Shown: positions 1 through 9,460 of the stretch, in pieces
Position numbering within the stretch: position 1 is the stretch's first letter
Layout of the letters: the number at the start of each line of letters is the position of its first letter
DNA from: Paludibacteraceae bacterium
Lineage (GTDB): Bacteria > Bacteroidota > Bacteroidia > Bacteroidales > Paludibacteraceae
Length of the DNA: 64,000 bases
Direction: 5' to 3'
Assembly (NCBI GenBank): GCA_017937025.1
Contig: JAGBEJ010000004.1
Coordinates: forward strand, 124,001 to 188,000
Notes under the pieces: generated by a model
The model's input: only the letters and a program-made list of their open reading frames with translations
What the model was told of the DNA's origin: nothing
The model's database searches: none
Made by a program: the position numbers and the translations under genes

Positions 1-1
1 A

Positions 2-745
2 TGGAAATTCCGCATTGACTACACATTCCCATTCAAACTGGAGAAATTCCTTGAGCCTAACTCTTATATCTGGACTGCGGAGAAAGGCGAAAAGTCATAC
101 AATACCCTGCATGTGAAAATGATGCGTCTGATAGGCGACAACACGACCAAAAGGCTGAACACAGGAAGACGAAAGCAGCTGCACATCTACGCCAACAGGG
201 ATATAATCGAAAACATAAACAAGGCGTACAACAAGACTTATCAATGGGGGCTGCTGTTCCGCGAACTGTTCAAACCGACCCAAATGCTGCATGACATCAT
301 AGAGGAGCATAAACAGAAAATAGGCGGAGAATACGTGGCGGCTGCATTCAGGATGCAGAACATATTCGGCGACTTCAAGGAGTATGACTACAAGCCTCTG
401 GCCAAGGAAGAGCAAGAGAGAATAATCAAGGATTGCATTGAGGCGATAGAAAGCATTATAAAAGAAGAGGAGAAGACTGTCGTCGTGACTTCCGACAGCA
501 TGACTTTCCTGAAAGAGGCAGCTAAAGTCAAGGGCGTCTATCCTATAATGGGCGCATCATCGCACCCCGACACCAAGGGCAACGGCCTGACCGAGAAGGA
601 ATACATGAAGTCATTCGTGGACTTCTACATGCTGGCAGGAGCGGAAAAAATCTTCGCGCCAGCGACCGACGAAATGTACAAAAGCGGCTTCCCCGAGACT
701 GCGGCTAAACTCTACGACATACCATTCGAAAGGCTGTGGCTATAA
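2..745 (+). CDS. putative glycosyltransferase, 5'-truncated by window edge
   Basis: The frame is open from the first bases of the window, so the true start lies upstream; an internal ATG at 113 would give 210 residues. The visible protein is soluble, with no membrane segment. A segment reading LHIYANRD and a later VVVTSDS segment followed by FLKEA resemble the nucleotide-sugar-binding half of NodZ/FUT-like fucosyltransferases, which is only a weak likeness. Its last codons overlap the start of a Wzx-like flippase, so it belongs to a surface-polysaccharide or O-antigen cluster that continues to the left. The glycosyltransferase role is inferred mainly from that context, and the sugar donor cannot be told. 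Confidence 0.6.
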   Translation, partial: WKFRIDYTFPFKLEKFLEPNSYIWTAEKGEKSYNTLHVKMMRLIGDNTTKRLNTGRRKQLHIYANRDIIENINKAYNKTYQWGLLFRELFKPTQMLHDIIEEHKQKIGGEYVAAAFRMQNIFGDFKEYDYKPLAKEEQERIIKDCIEAIESIIKEEEKTVVVTSDSMTFLKEAAKVKGVYPIMGASSHPDTKGNGLTEKEYMKSFVDFYMLAGAEKIFAPATDEMYKSGFPETAAKLYDIPFERLWL

Positions 746-2013
746 TCGACAACATAACGAGCATATACCATTCGCTGAAGAGCAGAAGCATCCTTCAGAA
801 CTACACATGGATGACCATCCTCAACATAGTCAGCCCGCTCATCGGCGTCATTCTCTATCCGTTCGTCATACGCAAGACCGGCTCCGACTCATACGGACTG
901 TTCGTGTTCGCGCAGTCCGTAATACAGTACGCAGTGCAGCTTGTGTCGTTCGGATTCGATGTGCCTGCCGCCAAAACCATAGCGCAGAACAAGACGGACA
1001 AGGCGCTGCAGAGCAAGCTCGTGACACATGTGCTCGCCATGAAAACCATGCTGAGCCTTATTGCCATAACCGCATTCCTGCCGTTTGTATTCACATTGCC
1101 AATCCTCTCCGACAACAAGCCCATCTTCCTGTGGTCCGTAACGCTTATTGTCGCCGAGCTATTCAATCTGCAGTTTTTCTTTCAGGGCATAGGCAAGATG
1201 AGAGTGATGTCCATAATGTCGCTCGTGTTTAGAATCATGATGATTCCTGCCGTATTCCTGTTCATAGACGGCCCGGAGGACAATGTGACCTACATGATAA
1301 TAACCGGCGTAACTCTTTCCGCAGGACCAATCTGCAACTTCTTATGGATGATATGGAAAGAAGGCATATCGCTTACGCCGCTCAATATTCCGTATGCCAA
1401 AGGGCTCATTAGAGAGGCCCTGCCATTCCTTTGCACATACTTCTTCGGGCAGCTCAAGACAAGCACACTGACCGTGCTTATCGGCGTTTTCATAAGCATG
1501 AGCGATGTGGCCATCTTCGACCTCGGAAACAAGATTGTCAACATCTTCAGAAACTTCACCACAAGCATCAACATAACTCTGTTTCCCGAAGTCGTCAGCA
1601 ATGCAAACCGCAACAGCATCAAGCGGATTATACATTACGAGACCATCATCTCACTCATTGTCATGGGAATAATCTTGATATTCGGATATCCTATGGTGCT
1701 GATTCTCGGAGGGCATTCGATGACAATGGCATACCCCGTGGCGATAATTCTAAGCTTCAACATCTACGCTTACCTGATAACAGGAGCCTACCTCAACTTC
1801 GTATTCGTGCCGTCAAACAAATACTACTTCGTGACCATAGAGCAGATTATAGCCTGCGTATCGTGCCTATCTTTGTTCCTATTGTTCGCCACGCTGTTCA
1901 ATGCGATTGCGCCTGAATACATCGTGCTGTCGGTAGCGCTGGGCATGGCGGCGTCATCGGCTTTGGAACTTGTATTCTGCCGATATGCCGACAAGAAATG
2001 CGTCATAGCATGA
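736..2013 (+). CDS. Wzx-like polysaccharide flippase (MOP superfamily)
   Basis: A 425-residue, very hydrophobic protein with about 12 predicted membrane spans. The N-terminal pattern (LQNYTWMTILNIVSPLIGVI, then a FVIRKTGSDSYGLF-type segment) is typical of Wzx/RfbX transporters, which flip undecaprenyl-linked oligosaccharide units across the inner membrane. The start is a GTG lying inside the last codons of the preceding gene (10-base overlap), which implies translational coupling. Length is normal for the family (about 400-480). It is the last gene of a polysaccharide cluster entering from the left; the next gene is on the opposite strand. The substrate glycan is unknown. Confidence 0.85.
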   Translation: MAIIDNITSIYHSLKSRSILQNYTWMTILNIVSPLIGVILYPFVIRKTGSDSYGLFVFAQSVIQYAVQLVSFGFDVPAAKTIAQNKTDKALQSKLVTHVLAMKTMLSLIAITAFLPFVFTLPILSDNKPIFLWSVTLIVAELFNLQFFFQGIGKMRVMSIMSLVFRIMMIPAVFLFIDGPEDNVTYMIITGVTLSAGPICNFLWMIWKEGISLTPLNIPYAKGLIREALPFLCTYFFGQLKTSTLTVLIGVFISMSDVAIFDLGNKIVNIFRNFTTSINITLFPEVVSNANRNSIKRIIHYETIISLIVMGIILIFGYPMVLILGGHSMTMAYPVAIILSFNIYAYLITGAYLNFVFVPSNKYYFVTIEQIIACVSCLSLFLLFATLFNAIAPEYIVLSVALGMAASSALELVFCRYADKKCVIA

Positions 2014-2020
2014 CATCACG

Positions 2021-2755
2021 CTACACTTGTTGTATTCTGGCGAGATAGTCGTAATGCTCGCCCTCTGCCACAAGTTCTGCCTTAAGACCGCACGACGCAG
2101 CCGCAGAAGCAAGCAGCGTGAAATCGGCGTAAAGCCAGTCGAAAGGCTCGCCCTTGATTTTTCCATACACCATCTGATAGTCAACCTTGCCGTAGTAACT
2201 GCCGTCAGCATCGATGTCAAAACTGCCGTCCTCGTCCTCATAAACGTACTTCAGATTACTTGAGTCGATGAGTATCTGCCCGTCGGGAGCCAGCAGCTGT
2301 CTAAGCCGTCCGAGCAGCGAAGGCAGACGCTCCGCCTTGCCGGCTATGCCTGTGCCGTTCATCAGCAGCAGAATGGTGTTATACTCCTCCGCCAGCCTAT
2401 TGTCCATGAGGTTTATGCACTCCACGTCTTTGACACCACGCAGCCTCATCGCTTCGCAACTCAGCGGCGATATGTCTATGGCTTTGACAGTCTTGCCTTC
2501 GCTTTGAAGCTCAAGAGCATGGCACCCCGCTCCGGCGCCGACATCAAGTATCCGCCCATGCGCCATCTCAAGAGCCTTGCGCTCCAACATAGGCATATCC
2601 TTAAACTTGCGGAAAAGATGCTTGACTGGCATCTCGTCGTCATCGAACATGGACGACAGCACACGCAGTTTCCCTGCCTTGCCTTTCTGCAGAAAATCCA
2701 TTATCGCCGCGCCCATCGGGTCCTTATCGTATGGTAAAACACTTGCCATTGTCAA
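2021..2755 (-). CDS. class I SAM-dependent methyltransferase
   Basis: A 244-residue soluble protein. Motif I of Rossmann-fold methyltransferases is clear (RILDVGAGAGCHALEL, about residues 67-82), followed by the acidic strand end KAIDISP that would hold the SAM ribose. Later segments (NTILLLMNGTGIAGK, then LLAPDGQILIDSS) match motifs IV-V. The C-terminal half is rich in aromatic and acidic residues and probably forms the substrate lid. The substrate cannot be inferred. It is convergent with the flippase and lies 73 bases upstream of no obvious partner; thrC on the same strand is transcribed toward it, so read-through from the threonine genes is possible. Confidence 0.8.
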   Translation of the reverse strand: MTMASVLPYDKDPMGAAIMDFLQKGKAGKLRVLSSMFDDDEMPVKHLFRKFKDMPMLERKALEMAHGRILDVGAGAGCHALELQSEGKTVKAIDISPLSCEAMRLRGVKDVECINLMDNRLAEEYNTILLLMNGTGIAGKAERLPSLLGRLRQLLAPDGQILIDSSNLKYVYEDEDGSFDIDADGSYYGKVDYQMVYGKIKGEPFDWLYADFTLLASAAASCGLKAELVAEGEHYDYLARIQQV

Positions 2756-2828
2756 AATAGAGTATTGTCGCTACAAAAAAGGTCAGCCTCATCGACCGAC
2801 CTTTCATGCATATAATTGCCTTTACTTG

Positions 2829-4133
2829 TTATGCGTTCTTCATGAGGAAATCCTTGAAGTCTGCGAACTGCTTGCTCAGTTCCACGCTCTGCTTTGTGCC
2901 GCGCATGAATGCCTGCAGACGCTCAGGTATCGCGATTTCGCTGCCGGTTATCGCCTCCACCTTCTCCTTGAACTTGGCTGGGTGCGCTGTCTCGAGGAAC
3001 ACTCCCACCTCACCAGTCTTCAGACCTTCCTTCAGAGCCTGGTATCCGCAAGCGCCATGAGGGTCAAGCTGGTAACCTGTCGATTTCAAGCAGTTGCGTA
3101 TAGCGTCGGCTATCTGTTCATCGCTGTATCTTGCGCCGCTTATGTCCTTTCTCACTGCCTCTACATTCTTGCCGTAGAGGTCCATGACTCTAGCGAAGTT
3201 GCTTGGGTCACCCACGTCCATAGCGTTGGCGAGCGTTGCCACAGATGGGCGTGGCTCGTATTTGCCGGAAAGCAGGTAGTTGTAGAAAATATCGTTGCTG
3301 TTGTTTGACGCGATGAATCTCTTTATAGGCAGGCCCATTCTCTTGCCGAACAATCCGGCAGTGATATTGCCGAAGTTGCCGCTTGGCACGCACACCACAA
3401 CGTCCTTGCCCGGCTCTGCCTTCTTCATCTGAGCGTAAGCATAGAAATAGTAGAACGCCTGAGGCAGGAATCGCGCCACGTTGATAGAGTTGGCTGATGT
3501 GAGCTTGAACTTGGCATTGAGGTCAGCGTCCATGAAAGCGTTCTTCACCAGCGCCTGGCAGTCGTCGAACGTTCCGTCCACTTCTACGGCGGTTATGTTC
3601 TTGCCAAGTGTTGTGAACTGGCACTCCTGTATTGGGCTGACCTTGCCTTTAGGATAAAGCACGAACACCTTGATGCCGTCAACGCCCAGGAATCCGTTTG
3701 CCACGGCGCTTCCTGTGTCGCCCGAAGTAGCCACGAGCACATTGACCTCGCCTGCTCCCTCCTTCTTGATGAAATAACCCAAAAGGCGTGACATGAATCT
3801 CGCGCCTACATCCTTGAACGCGAGAGTAGGTCCGTGGAACAATTCAAGGGAGTAGATATTGTCCTCAACCTTGACCGCAGGGACATCGAAGCTAAGAGTG
3901 TCATACACTATCTTCTTGAGGCTGTCGGCATCCACGTCCTCGCCGAAAAAAGCATCAGCCACCTTGTAGGCGATTTCCTGGAACGAGAGGTTCTCTATAT
4001 TGTCAAAAAACTCTTTTGGCAGAGCCTTGATTTTCTCTGGCATGAACAAGCCCTTGTCGCTCGCTAATCCCTTTACTACGGCTTCCTCAAGCGTAGCCTG
4101 AGCAGCCTTGCCGTTTGTGCTGTAATATTTCAT
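2829..4133 (-). CDS. thrC: threonine synthase
   Basis: Catalyses the last step of threonine synthesis, O-phospho-L-homoserine to L-threonine, with pyridoxal phosphate. The 434-residue protein has the N-terminal YYSTNGKA segment, the PLP-lysine motif PTLAFKDVGARF (K107), the phosphate-binding SGDTGSAVA segment and the SGNFGNITAG loop. Length fits the bacterial/fungal-type enzyme (about 430-460). Directly upstream on the same strand, 58 bases away, is a phosphoglycerate-mutase-like gene that fits the proposed alternative homoserine kinase, so the two genes carry the last two pathway steps. No thrA is visible in the window. No leader peptide or riboswitch was seen in the short gap. Confidence 0.97.
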   Translation of the reverse strand: MKYYSTNGKAAQATLEEAVVKGLASDKGLFMPEKIKALPKEFFDNIENLSFQEIAYKVADAFFGEDVDADSLKKIVYDTLSFDVPAVKVEDNIYSLELFHGPTLAFKDVGARFMSRLLGYFIKKEGAGEVNVLVATSGDTGSAVANGFLGVDGIKVFVLYPKGKVSPIQECQFTTLGKNITAVEVDGTFDDCQALVKNAFMDADLNAKFKLTSANSINVARFLPQAFYYFYAYAQMKKAEPGKDVVVCVPSGNFGNITAGLFGKRMGLPIKRFIASNNSNDIFYNYLLSGKYEPRPSVATLANAMDVGDPSNFARVMDLYGKNVEAVRKDISGARYSDEQIADAIRNCLKSTGYQLDPHGACGYQALKEGLKTGEVGVFLETAHPAKFKEKVEAITGSEIAIPERLQAFMRGTKQSVELSKQFADFKDFLMKNA

Positions 4134-4191
4134 CTATTCGTTTGTGTTGTTGGCACGCGTTATATGCAGCCAAAGTGTTTTGTTTTTATTA

Positions 4192-5466
4192 TTAGCTTCC
4201 CCACTTCTTCTTCAGAGCGCTCTTCATCTTTCTGTATCCAACAGTGAATGAGCTTGTGTGTGTCAGAGCGTTCATGAATTCATTGCCGTACAGCTCGCCG
4301 TAAGCGCCTTCCTTCACCGACTCCTCGTCGTACTTCTGCACCTTGTCAGGCTTGCTGCCAGGACGGTAAATCAGGAATGGCACAGGGTCGCTCGAGTGAG
4401 TCTTGGTGCGGCAGAATGTAGGATGGTCTGGGAGTATGGCGATTGTCACCTGGTCGTCGCCAGTCCACTTTGACACCTCTTCCCAAATAGGCTTAACGAC
4501 TCTGTCCTCCAGATACTGCACGGTGAGTTTTTTGAGTTCTGGGTCGCCGGCATGGCCAGCCTCATCGCTCGCCTCGATATGCAGGAACACGAAGTCATTC
4601 TCCTTAAGCGCATCAATAGCAGCCTGAGCCTTGCCTTCGTAGTTTGTGTCATAAAGACCTGTAGCGCCTTCCACCTCTACGACCTTAAGACCGGCATAAG
4701 TGCCGATTCCCTTTATCAAATCGACAGCCGAGATAACCGCGCCGTTTCTGAAGTCGTAGGTCTCGAGCAGCGTCTGCATATGCGGACGATAGCCTGGCGA
4801 CCATGGCCAGATGCTGTTAGCCATGTCCTTGCCTTCAGCCTTGCGCTTCACGTTTATAGGGTGGTTTTCGAGTATTGCCTGAGACTTGATAATGAGATCG
4901 TTAAGCAAGTCCGCAGTCTCCTTAGCGTCTGGTGTTGTAGGCTTCACAAGCACACTCTTCCATTCTGCGCCTGGCACATCGTGAGGAGGCGTGCACGAAA
5001 GGTTTTTGTTTCCTCCCTTTATCTTCAGCAGATGGCGGTATGATACGCCTGTATAGAACTGTATGTCGTCATTCCCAAGTTCCTTGTTCAGGAACTGTAT
5101 CAGCTCGTTAGCCTCTTCTGTTGTTATATGTCCGGCCGAGTGGTTCTTTATCTTGCCGTCCTCGATGCAGATGAGATTCACTCTCATCGCCATCTCGTTT
5201 TTCAGGATAGGCACTCCCATGCTAGCAGCCTCGAGACTGCCTCGTCCTTCGTAAACCTTCTCCACGTCGTAACCCAAAAGCGACAAGTGCGCGATCTCGC
5301 TGCCTGGATGATATCCTTCAGGCACAGTATAAAGCAATCCGCATCTTCCTTTTGCTGCAAGCATATCCATTGTCGGAGTGTCCGCCGCCTGCAGAGGTGT
5401 CTTGTTGCCAAGGGCTGGAATCGGTTCGTCCGCCATTCCGTCACCTAAGATTATCAAATACTTCAT
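4192..5466 (-). CDS. aPGAM-family protein, proposed alternative homoserine kinase
   Basis: A 424-residue alkaline-phosphatase-superfamily enzyme of the archaeal-type cofactor-independent phosphoglycerate mutase family. Metal-site motifs are visible: LGDGMAD near the N-terminus, a serine in IAHLSLLGYD (S62, the position of the phosphorylated serine in this family), LPDHPT and HIEASDEAGHAGD in the C-terminal half. A subfamily found beside thrA/thrC in genomes lacking thrB has been proposed to act as homoserine kinase (TIGRFAM TIGR02535), and this gene sits immediately upstream of thrC. Homoserine kinase is therefore favoured over glycolytic mutase. This is an inference from neighbourhood and family knowledge; the sequence alone does not give the substrate. 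Confidence 0.85.
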   Translation of the reverse strand: MKYLIILGDGMADEPIPALGNKTPLQAADTPTMDMLAAKGRCGLLYTVPEGYHPGSEIAHLSLLGYDVEKVYEGRGSLEAASMGVPILKNEMAMRVNLICIEDGKIKNHSAGHITTEEANELIQFLNKELGNDDIQFYTGVSYRHLLKIKGGNKNLSCTPPHDVPGAEWKSVLVKPTTPDAKETADLLNDLIIKSQAILENHPINVKRKAEGKDMANSIWPWSPGYRPHMQTLLETYDFRNGAVISAVDLIKGIGTYAGLKVVEVEGATGLYDTNYEGKAQAAIDALKENDFVFLHIEASDEAGHAGDPELKKLTVQYLEDRVVKPIWEEVSKWTGDDQVTIAILPDHPTFCRTKTHSSDPVPFLIYRPGSKPDKVQKYDEESVKEGAYGELYGNEFMNALTHTSSFTVGYRKMKSALKKKWGS

Positions 5467-5493
5467 TGCGTTTAGTTAGTTTATGTTGTTTTC

Positions 5494-6534
5494 TTATTTT
5501 TCACTTTCACCTCGTCCGTTCCAGATTTCCGGAAGTATCTCCTCGACCTTCTTTCTAACCTGCTCCAGACTTATGTAGTAAGCCTCTCCTCCTGCGGCGT
5601 TCTTGTGTCCTCCGCCACCGAAGTATTTCGTCGCCACAGTGTTCACAGGCACATCGCCTATGCTTCGGAACGACAGTTTTATCTTGTCCTTGTCCTGGCT
5701 TATGAACACCGACACCTGAATGTCCTTTATTCTCATAGGCTCGTTCACAAAGCCTTCTGTGTCGCCCTTCTCGTAAGAATACTCAGCCTTTTCCTTCGCG
5801 TCGAGAGTTGTAATCGCCGCGTGATATTCAGGATAAAGCCTCATGTTGTCTTTCAGCAAATGGCCTCTGAGGCGCATCTGGCTTTCCTTGGCGTTATTAT
5901 TCACCTTGCGGTAGATTTCCTCTTTGTCTATGCCTCTCTTCATCAACTCCGCCACGATGTAATACAACTCGATGTTGTTGCTGCTGTAGGTGAAATTGCC
6001 AGTGTCAGTCATAAGGCCTGTGTAAAGGCACTCTGCGACTTCCTCGGTTATATCCTCGGCATGGCCCATTCTGCAGATAAGTCGGAAAACGACCTCGCAT
6101 GTGGCTGCCATTTCAGGATACTCAATTATGACATCGAAATTGCTTGTTGGCTCAAGGTGGTGGTCAAGCAGCAGTTTCTTCGCCTTTGACCTTTCGAGGG
6201 CTGGCTGCGCCGACGCCACTCTCTTTGTGCTGTTGAAGTCCTGGCAGATAATCAAATCGGCTCCTTCAAGAGCAGCCTCAGCCGCCTCGGTCTGGCTTCT
6301 GTGTATCAGCACTTCATCCATGCCAGGCATCCATTCGAATCCACGAGGACAATCGTCAGGAAAAACCACTGTGGCATCCTTGTCCAGCTGCTTCAAGAAC
6401 TGAAACATGCCAAGAGCAGAACCCATCGCATCGCCGTCCGGCGAAGTGTGGGTAATGATAGCTATCTTCTGAGCTTCGTATATCAGCTCTTTAGCCGCTG
6501 ATATCTTATCTTCTGATATTACTTTACTAATCAT
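5494..6534 (-). CDS. DHH-family phosphoesterase, NrnA/RecJ-like
   Basis: A 346-residue protein with all family motifs: THTSPDGDAMGS (motif I), ICQDFNST (motif II), LLDHHLEPT (DHH motif III) and the DHHA1 glycine loop GGGGHKNAAGG. It probably degrades nanoRNA and/or pAp, or cyclic dinucleotide products, with Mn2+. The chosen start reads MISKVISEDK. An in-frame ATG 39 bases upstream (6573) would add a hydrophobic stretch unlike the family, and it lies beyond a TATATTTG promoter element at 6551-6558, so the shorter form is preferred. It follows comEC on the same strand after about 150 bases, which is a common Bacteroidales arrangement. Confidence 0.9.
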   Translation of the reverse strand: MISKVISEDKISAAKELIYEAQKIAIITHTSPDGDAMGSALGMFQFLKQLDKDATVVFPDDCPRGFEWMPGMDEVLIHRSQTEAAEAALEGADLIICQDFNSTKRVASAQPALERSKAKKLLLDHHLEPTSNFDVIIEYPEMAATCEVVFRLICRMGHAEDITEEVAECLYTGLMTDTGNFTYSSNNIELYYIVAELMKRGIDKEEIYRKVNNNAKESQMRLRGHLLKDNMRLYPEYHAAITTLDAKEKAEYSYEKGDTEGFVNEPMRIKDIQVSVFISQDKDKIKLSFRSIGDVPVNTVATKYFGGGGHKNAAGGEAYYISLEQVRKKVEEILPEIWNGRGESEK

Positions 6535-6550
6535 GACTTTAAACAGAAAG

Positions 6551-6558
6551 CAAATATA
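6551..6558 (-). promoter_or_regulatory. candidate -7 element for the DHH phosphoesterase gene
   Basis: The minus strand reads TATATTTG, a full match to the Bacteroidetes -7 consensus TAnnTTTG, 17 bases before the preferred start codon. No TTTG is found at the usual -33 spacing, so only half of the promoter is supported. Confidence 0.4.
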
Positions 6559-6688
6559 CAAATATCTTGTCAAGATAATGTCTATTTAAGCATTTGTAAC
6601 ACGACGCAAAGAGATTGGGATATGCCATATTCACAAAAAGACTTGCTGCGAACCTGCGAATACGATATTATGTTTATGTGACTATGTA

Positions 6689-8770
6689 TTATTCGCACCG
6701 AATATACATTCCGTCTTGATAGATGCTCCATATACGTTTGCCGTCCTTTTCTCCCAACTCCTTGAACTTCTCCGCCATCTTCTTGCTCACCGACGACGCC
6801 AGCACCACCTCATCGAAACGGAACAGACGAGCCAAATCCTCGTAATAAACCCGCGTGCCGCCGCCTATCACAACGACATCCACACTCAACGGCTCGGCTA
6901 TCTTGCGCCGCAGATTGACTCCCTGCGGCAGGATAGCCACTCTCAACTCACCGCAACGGACTATTCTCATCCGGCCATCCAATTCTTCTGTCTGCGGCTC
7001 GTCGAGCGACCTCTGCAACCACCAGCAATCGAGATGCCTCGCCGCCGTCGGGTCGGTCGTGTACAATGTGTGCGAGAATCCACTCACATACTCTGCGGAA
7101 AGGTTTTTCCTCCCCTTCTGGTCATAAACGACGAAAAACTCCTGCTTCGACATATCATAATGCCGCACTGCCCTCACCGACAAGAACAGCAAAAGCACAG
7201 CCATCGAGACCGTGGCATAAACCAGCCTCCTTTTGACCAACGAGAGCCAAAGCAGAACCACGACCAATAGCAGCAGGACAGCGTCCCATTCCGTCACCCA
7301 AGTTCTAACAACCGAATGAGGAAGGCTGCCTATTGCCGATATGAACGAGTTCTGCAGACCGATGAGCCACGAAAGCGCAACCGCCAAAAACGACGACAGC
7401 ACCGGCACCCAATTGAAGATGAGCAGCATGGCGGCTGTCCAGATAATCACCGTCGCAAGAGGAATGGCGGCGTAATTAGCAAGCAGGAAATAGACGCTGA
7501 ACTTGTGGAAATAATACAACGACAAAGGCAACGTGCCGACTTGCGCCGCGACGGACATCGCAGCCAAATCCCATGCCCACAGGACCAGCATTTTATGCGG
7601 AGTGCGCCGCCAAGTGACTCGGTGCCAGCCCTTGCGGTCGCGCAACACATCGGAGATGGGCTTGAAAAACATGAAAATGCCCAGAACAGCCGAATAACTC
7701 AACTGGAAGCCAATGTCGTAAAGATTGTCGGGATTGATGATAAGCAATACAAACGCAGAAAGGAACAGAGTGTTGAGCATGACAGGCCTGCGGTCTATGA
7801 CGTAGCCGAGCAGTATGACCGAGAGCATGAACGATGCGCGTGTAACCGACGGGGAAAGCCCTGTCACAAAGGCGTACGCCCATATCGCCACGATTATGAC
7901 AACCGACTTGAATCTGCGCTGCGCACCTTGGTTTGTGAAGAAACCGAGCATGAAGGCGATTATGGCGAACACGATGCCCACGTGCAGACCGCTCACCGCC
8001 AGAATGTGCATTACGCCGGCGTCGGAGTAGGTCTGCCTTATGTCGTCCGACAAATCCTCCTTGAAACCGAGTGTCAAAGCGCTGGCTATGGCAAGCTCGT
8101 CGCCAGTCAAGCCGAATCTCTCGTAGATGCCGATGAGCCTAGCACGGCAGTCCCACGCCACTTGCCTTATGCTGAGCGACTGACACCTGCCCACAAGCGC
8201 AAAGTGCAGCGAGTCGCAATAGCCGGTGCCGCCGATTCCTTTGTGACGGAGATATTCGCTGTAGTCCGGCTCGGCTGGGAACTGCGGCGACGGTTTCGAA
8301 AAAGCGCCGCTGAAGAGTATCGTGTCGCCTATGCGCAGGCTTCTCGCCAACTCGTTTTTCTGCAGATAGACTATCACCTTGCCTCTCGACGGGCTGACGC
8401 TCTGGCTGTCGCGGGAGAAGGCCACAATTTTCATTTCCACGCCGAACGAGCGCTCCTTTTCCGACGGCATCGACGTGACCACAAGCTCATAAACGCCCTT
8501 CTGCCCTTCGTCAGCAAGCTGCGTGTGCGCATCTCGGCTGCTTTTCAGAAACATGCCTATTGACACAAACACAAAAAGGACAGCGACATTAGCCACCGTC
8601 CTTCTGATTTCATAATGGTTCTGCAATAAATTGACAAACGAGGATATGACAAGCGACAGCAGCGCCACCGCTCCTATCCACGCCGCAAGCGTGAATCCCG
8701 CTCCATTCTCCGCCGCCAAGATTCCAATAATCAGCGCTACGCACGGCCCCAAGAACGGAATCTTTCTCAT
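6689..8770 (-). CDS. comEC: ComEC/Rec2-family DNA-import channel protein
   Basis: A 693-residue integral membrane protein related to ComEC, the channel that carries single-stranded DNA across the inner membrane during natural transformation. N-terminal membrane spans are followed by a soluble OB-like DUF4131 region, then the Competence domain with the hallmark MHILAVSGLHVGIVF segment and many further spans. The C-terminal portion is short (about 150 residues) and no full metallo-beta-lactamase domain with HxHxDH is visible, so it resembles the shorter Bacteroidetes form. It lies 18 bases after rpe in a fmt-rpe-comEC-DHH run. Whether the organism is competent cannot be told from this gene alone. 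Confidence 0.9.
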   Translation of the reverse strand: MRKIPFLGPCVALIIGILAAENGAGFTLAAWIGAVALLSLVISSFVNLLQNHYEIRRTVANVAVLFVFVSIGMFLKSSRDAHTQLADEGQKGVYELVVTSMPSEKERSFGVEMKIVAFSRDSQSVSPSRGKVIVYLQKNELARSLRIGDTILFSGAFSKPSPQFPAEPDYSEYLRHKGIGGTGYCDSLHFALVGRCQSLSIRQVAWDCRARLIGIYERFGLTGDELAIASALTLGFKEDLSDDIRQTYSDAGVMHILAVSGLHVGIVFAIIAFMLGFFTNQGAQRRFKSVVIIVAIWAYAFVTGLSPSVTRASFMLSVILLGYVIDRRPVMLNTLFLSAFVLLIINPDNLYDIGFQLSYSAVLGIFMFFKPISDVLRDRKGWHRVTWRRTPHKMLVLWAWDLAAMSVAAQVGTLPLSLYYFHKFSVYFLLANYAAIPLATVIIWTAAMLLIFNWVPVLSSFLAVALSWLIGLQNSFISAIGSLPHSVVRTWVTEWDAVLLLLVVVLLWLSLVKRRLVYATVSMAVLLLFLSVRAVRHYDMSKQEFFVVYDQKGRKNLSAEYVSGFSHTLYTTDPTAARHLDCWWLQRSLDEPQTEELDGRMRIVRCGELRVAILPQGVNLRRKIAEPLSVDVVVIGGGTRVYYEDLARLFRFDEVVLASSVSKKMAEKFKELGEKDGKRIWSIYQDGMYIRCE

Positions 8771-8788
8771 CTTCTTGGAAAAGAGTGA

Positions 8789-9433
8789 TTATATGGACTT
8801 CATTTCCTGAATTACAGCCTTAGGATCTGCCGCGCCGAATATCGAGCTGCCAGCCACCACAGCGTCCGCTCCAGCGTTCTTCAGCAGCACCGCGTTCTGG
8901 GCATTCACGCCGCCGTCTATTTCTATCAGGCAGTCGCTGCCGCTTTTCTCAACGAGCTCTTTCAGACGGCTGACTTTCTCATAAGTGTGCTCTATGAACT
9001 TCTGACCTCCGTAGCCTGGGTTCACCGACATGAGCAGCACCATGTCCAGGTCGCCGATTATATCCTCGAGCACAGACACCGGCGTGTGCGGATTCAGTGT
9101 CACAGCCGCCTTCATGTGCTCCGCCTTTATGCTCTGTATCGTTCTGTGGAGATGCGTGCACGCCTCGTAATGCACATTGAGAATGTCGGCGCCAGCCTCC
9201 TTGAATCGCTTCACATATCTGTCAGGATCGACTATCATCAGGTGAACGTCGAGCGGTTTGTAGCTTTTCTGCTTCAGAGTGCTCATTACCGGGAATCCGA
9301 ATGATATGTTCGGCACAAACACGCCGTCCATTACATCTACATGAATCCAGTCCGCCTCGCTGGCGTTCAGCATTTCTATTTCCTCGTTCAGTCTGCCGAA
9401 GTCAGCAGACAGCAATGATGGTGATACTATCAT
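8789..9433 (-). CDS. rpe: ribulose-phosphate 3-epimerase
   Basis: Interconverts ribulose 5-phosphate and xylulose 5-phosphate in the pentose phosphate pathway. The 214-residue TIM barrel has the expected motifs: SPSLLSADFGRL at the N-terminus, HVDVMDGVFVPNISFG with metal-binding His and Asp, MSVNPGYGGQKFI for phosphate binding, and EIDGGVN near the C-terminus with the second catalytic Asp. Length is standard. It is 27 bases after fmt and 18 bases before comEC, consistent with one transcript. Confidence 0.97.
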   Translation of the reverse strand: MIVSPSLLSADFGRLNEEIEMLNASEADWIHVDVMDGVFVPNISFGFPVMSTLKQKSYKPLDVHLMIVDPDRYVKRFKEAGADILNVHYEACTHLHRTIQSIKAEHMKAAVTLNPHTPVSVLEDIIGDLDMVLLMSVNPGYGGQKFIEHTYEKVSRLKELVEKSGSDCLIEIDGGVNAQNAVLLKNAGADAVVAGSSIFGAADPKAVIQEMKSI

Positions 9434-9460
9434 GACATGTTTTGTTTTATGTTTTCTTAT

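Noticed and set aside
7316-8563. A 415-codon plus-strand frame opposite comEC
   Set aside because: High Arg/Gln/His composition typical of antisense frames; comEC motifs on the other strand are clear.
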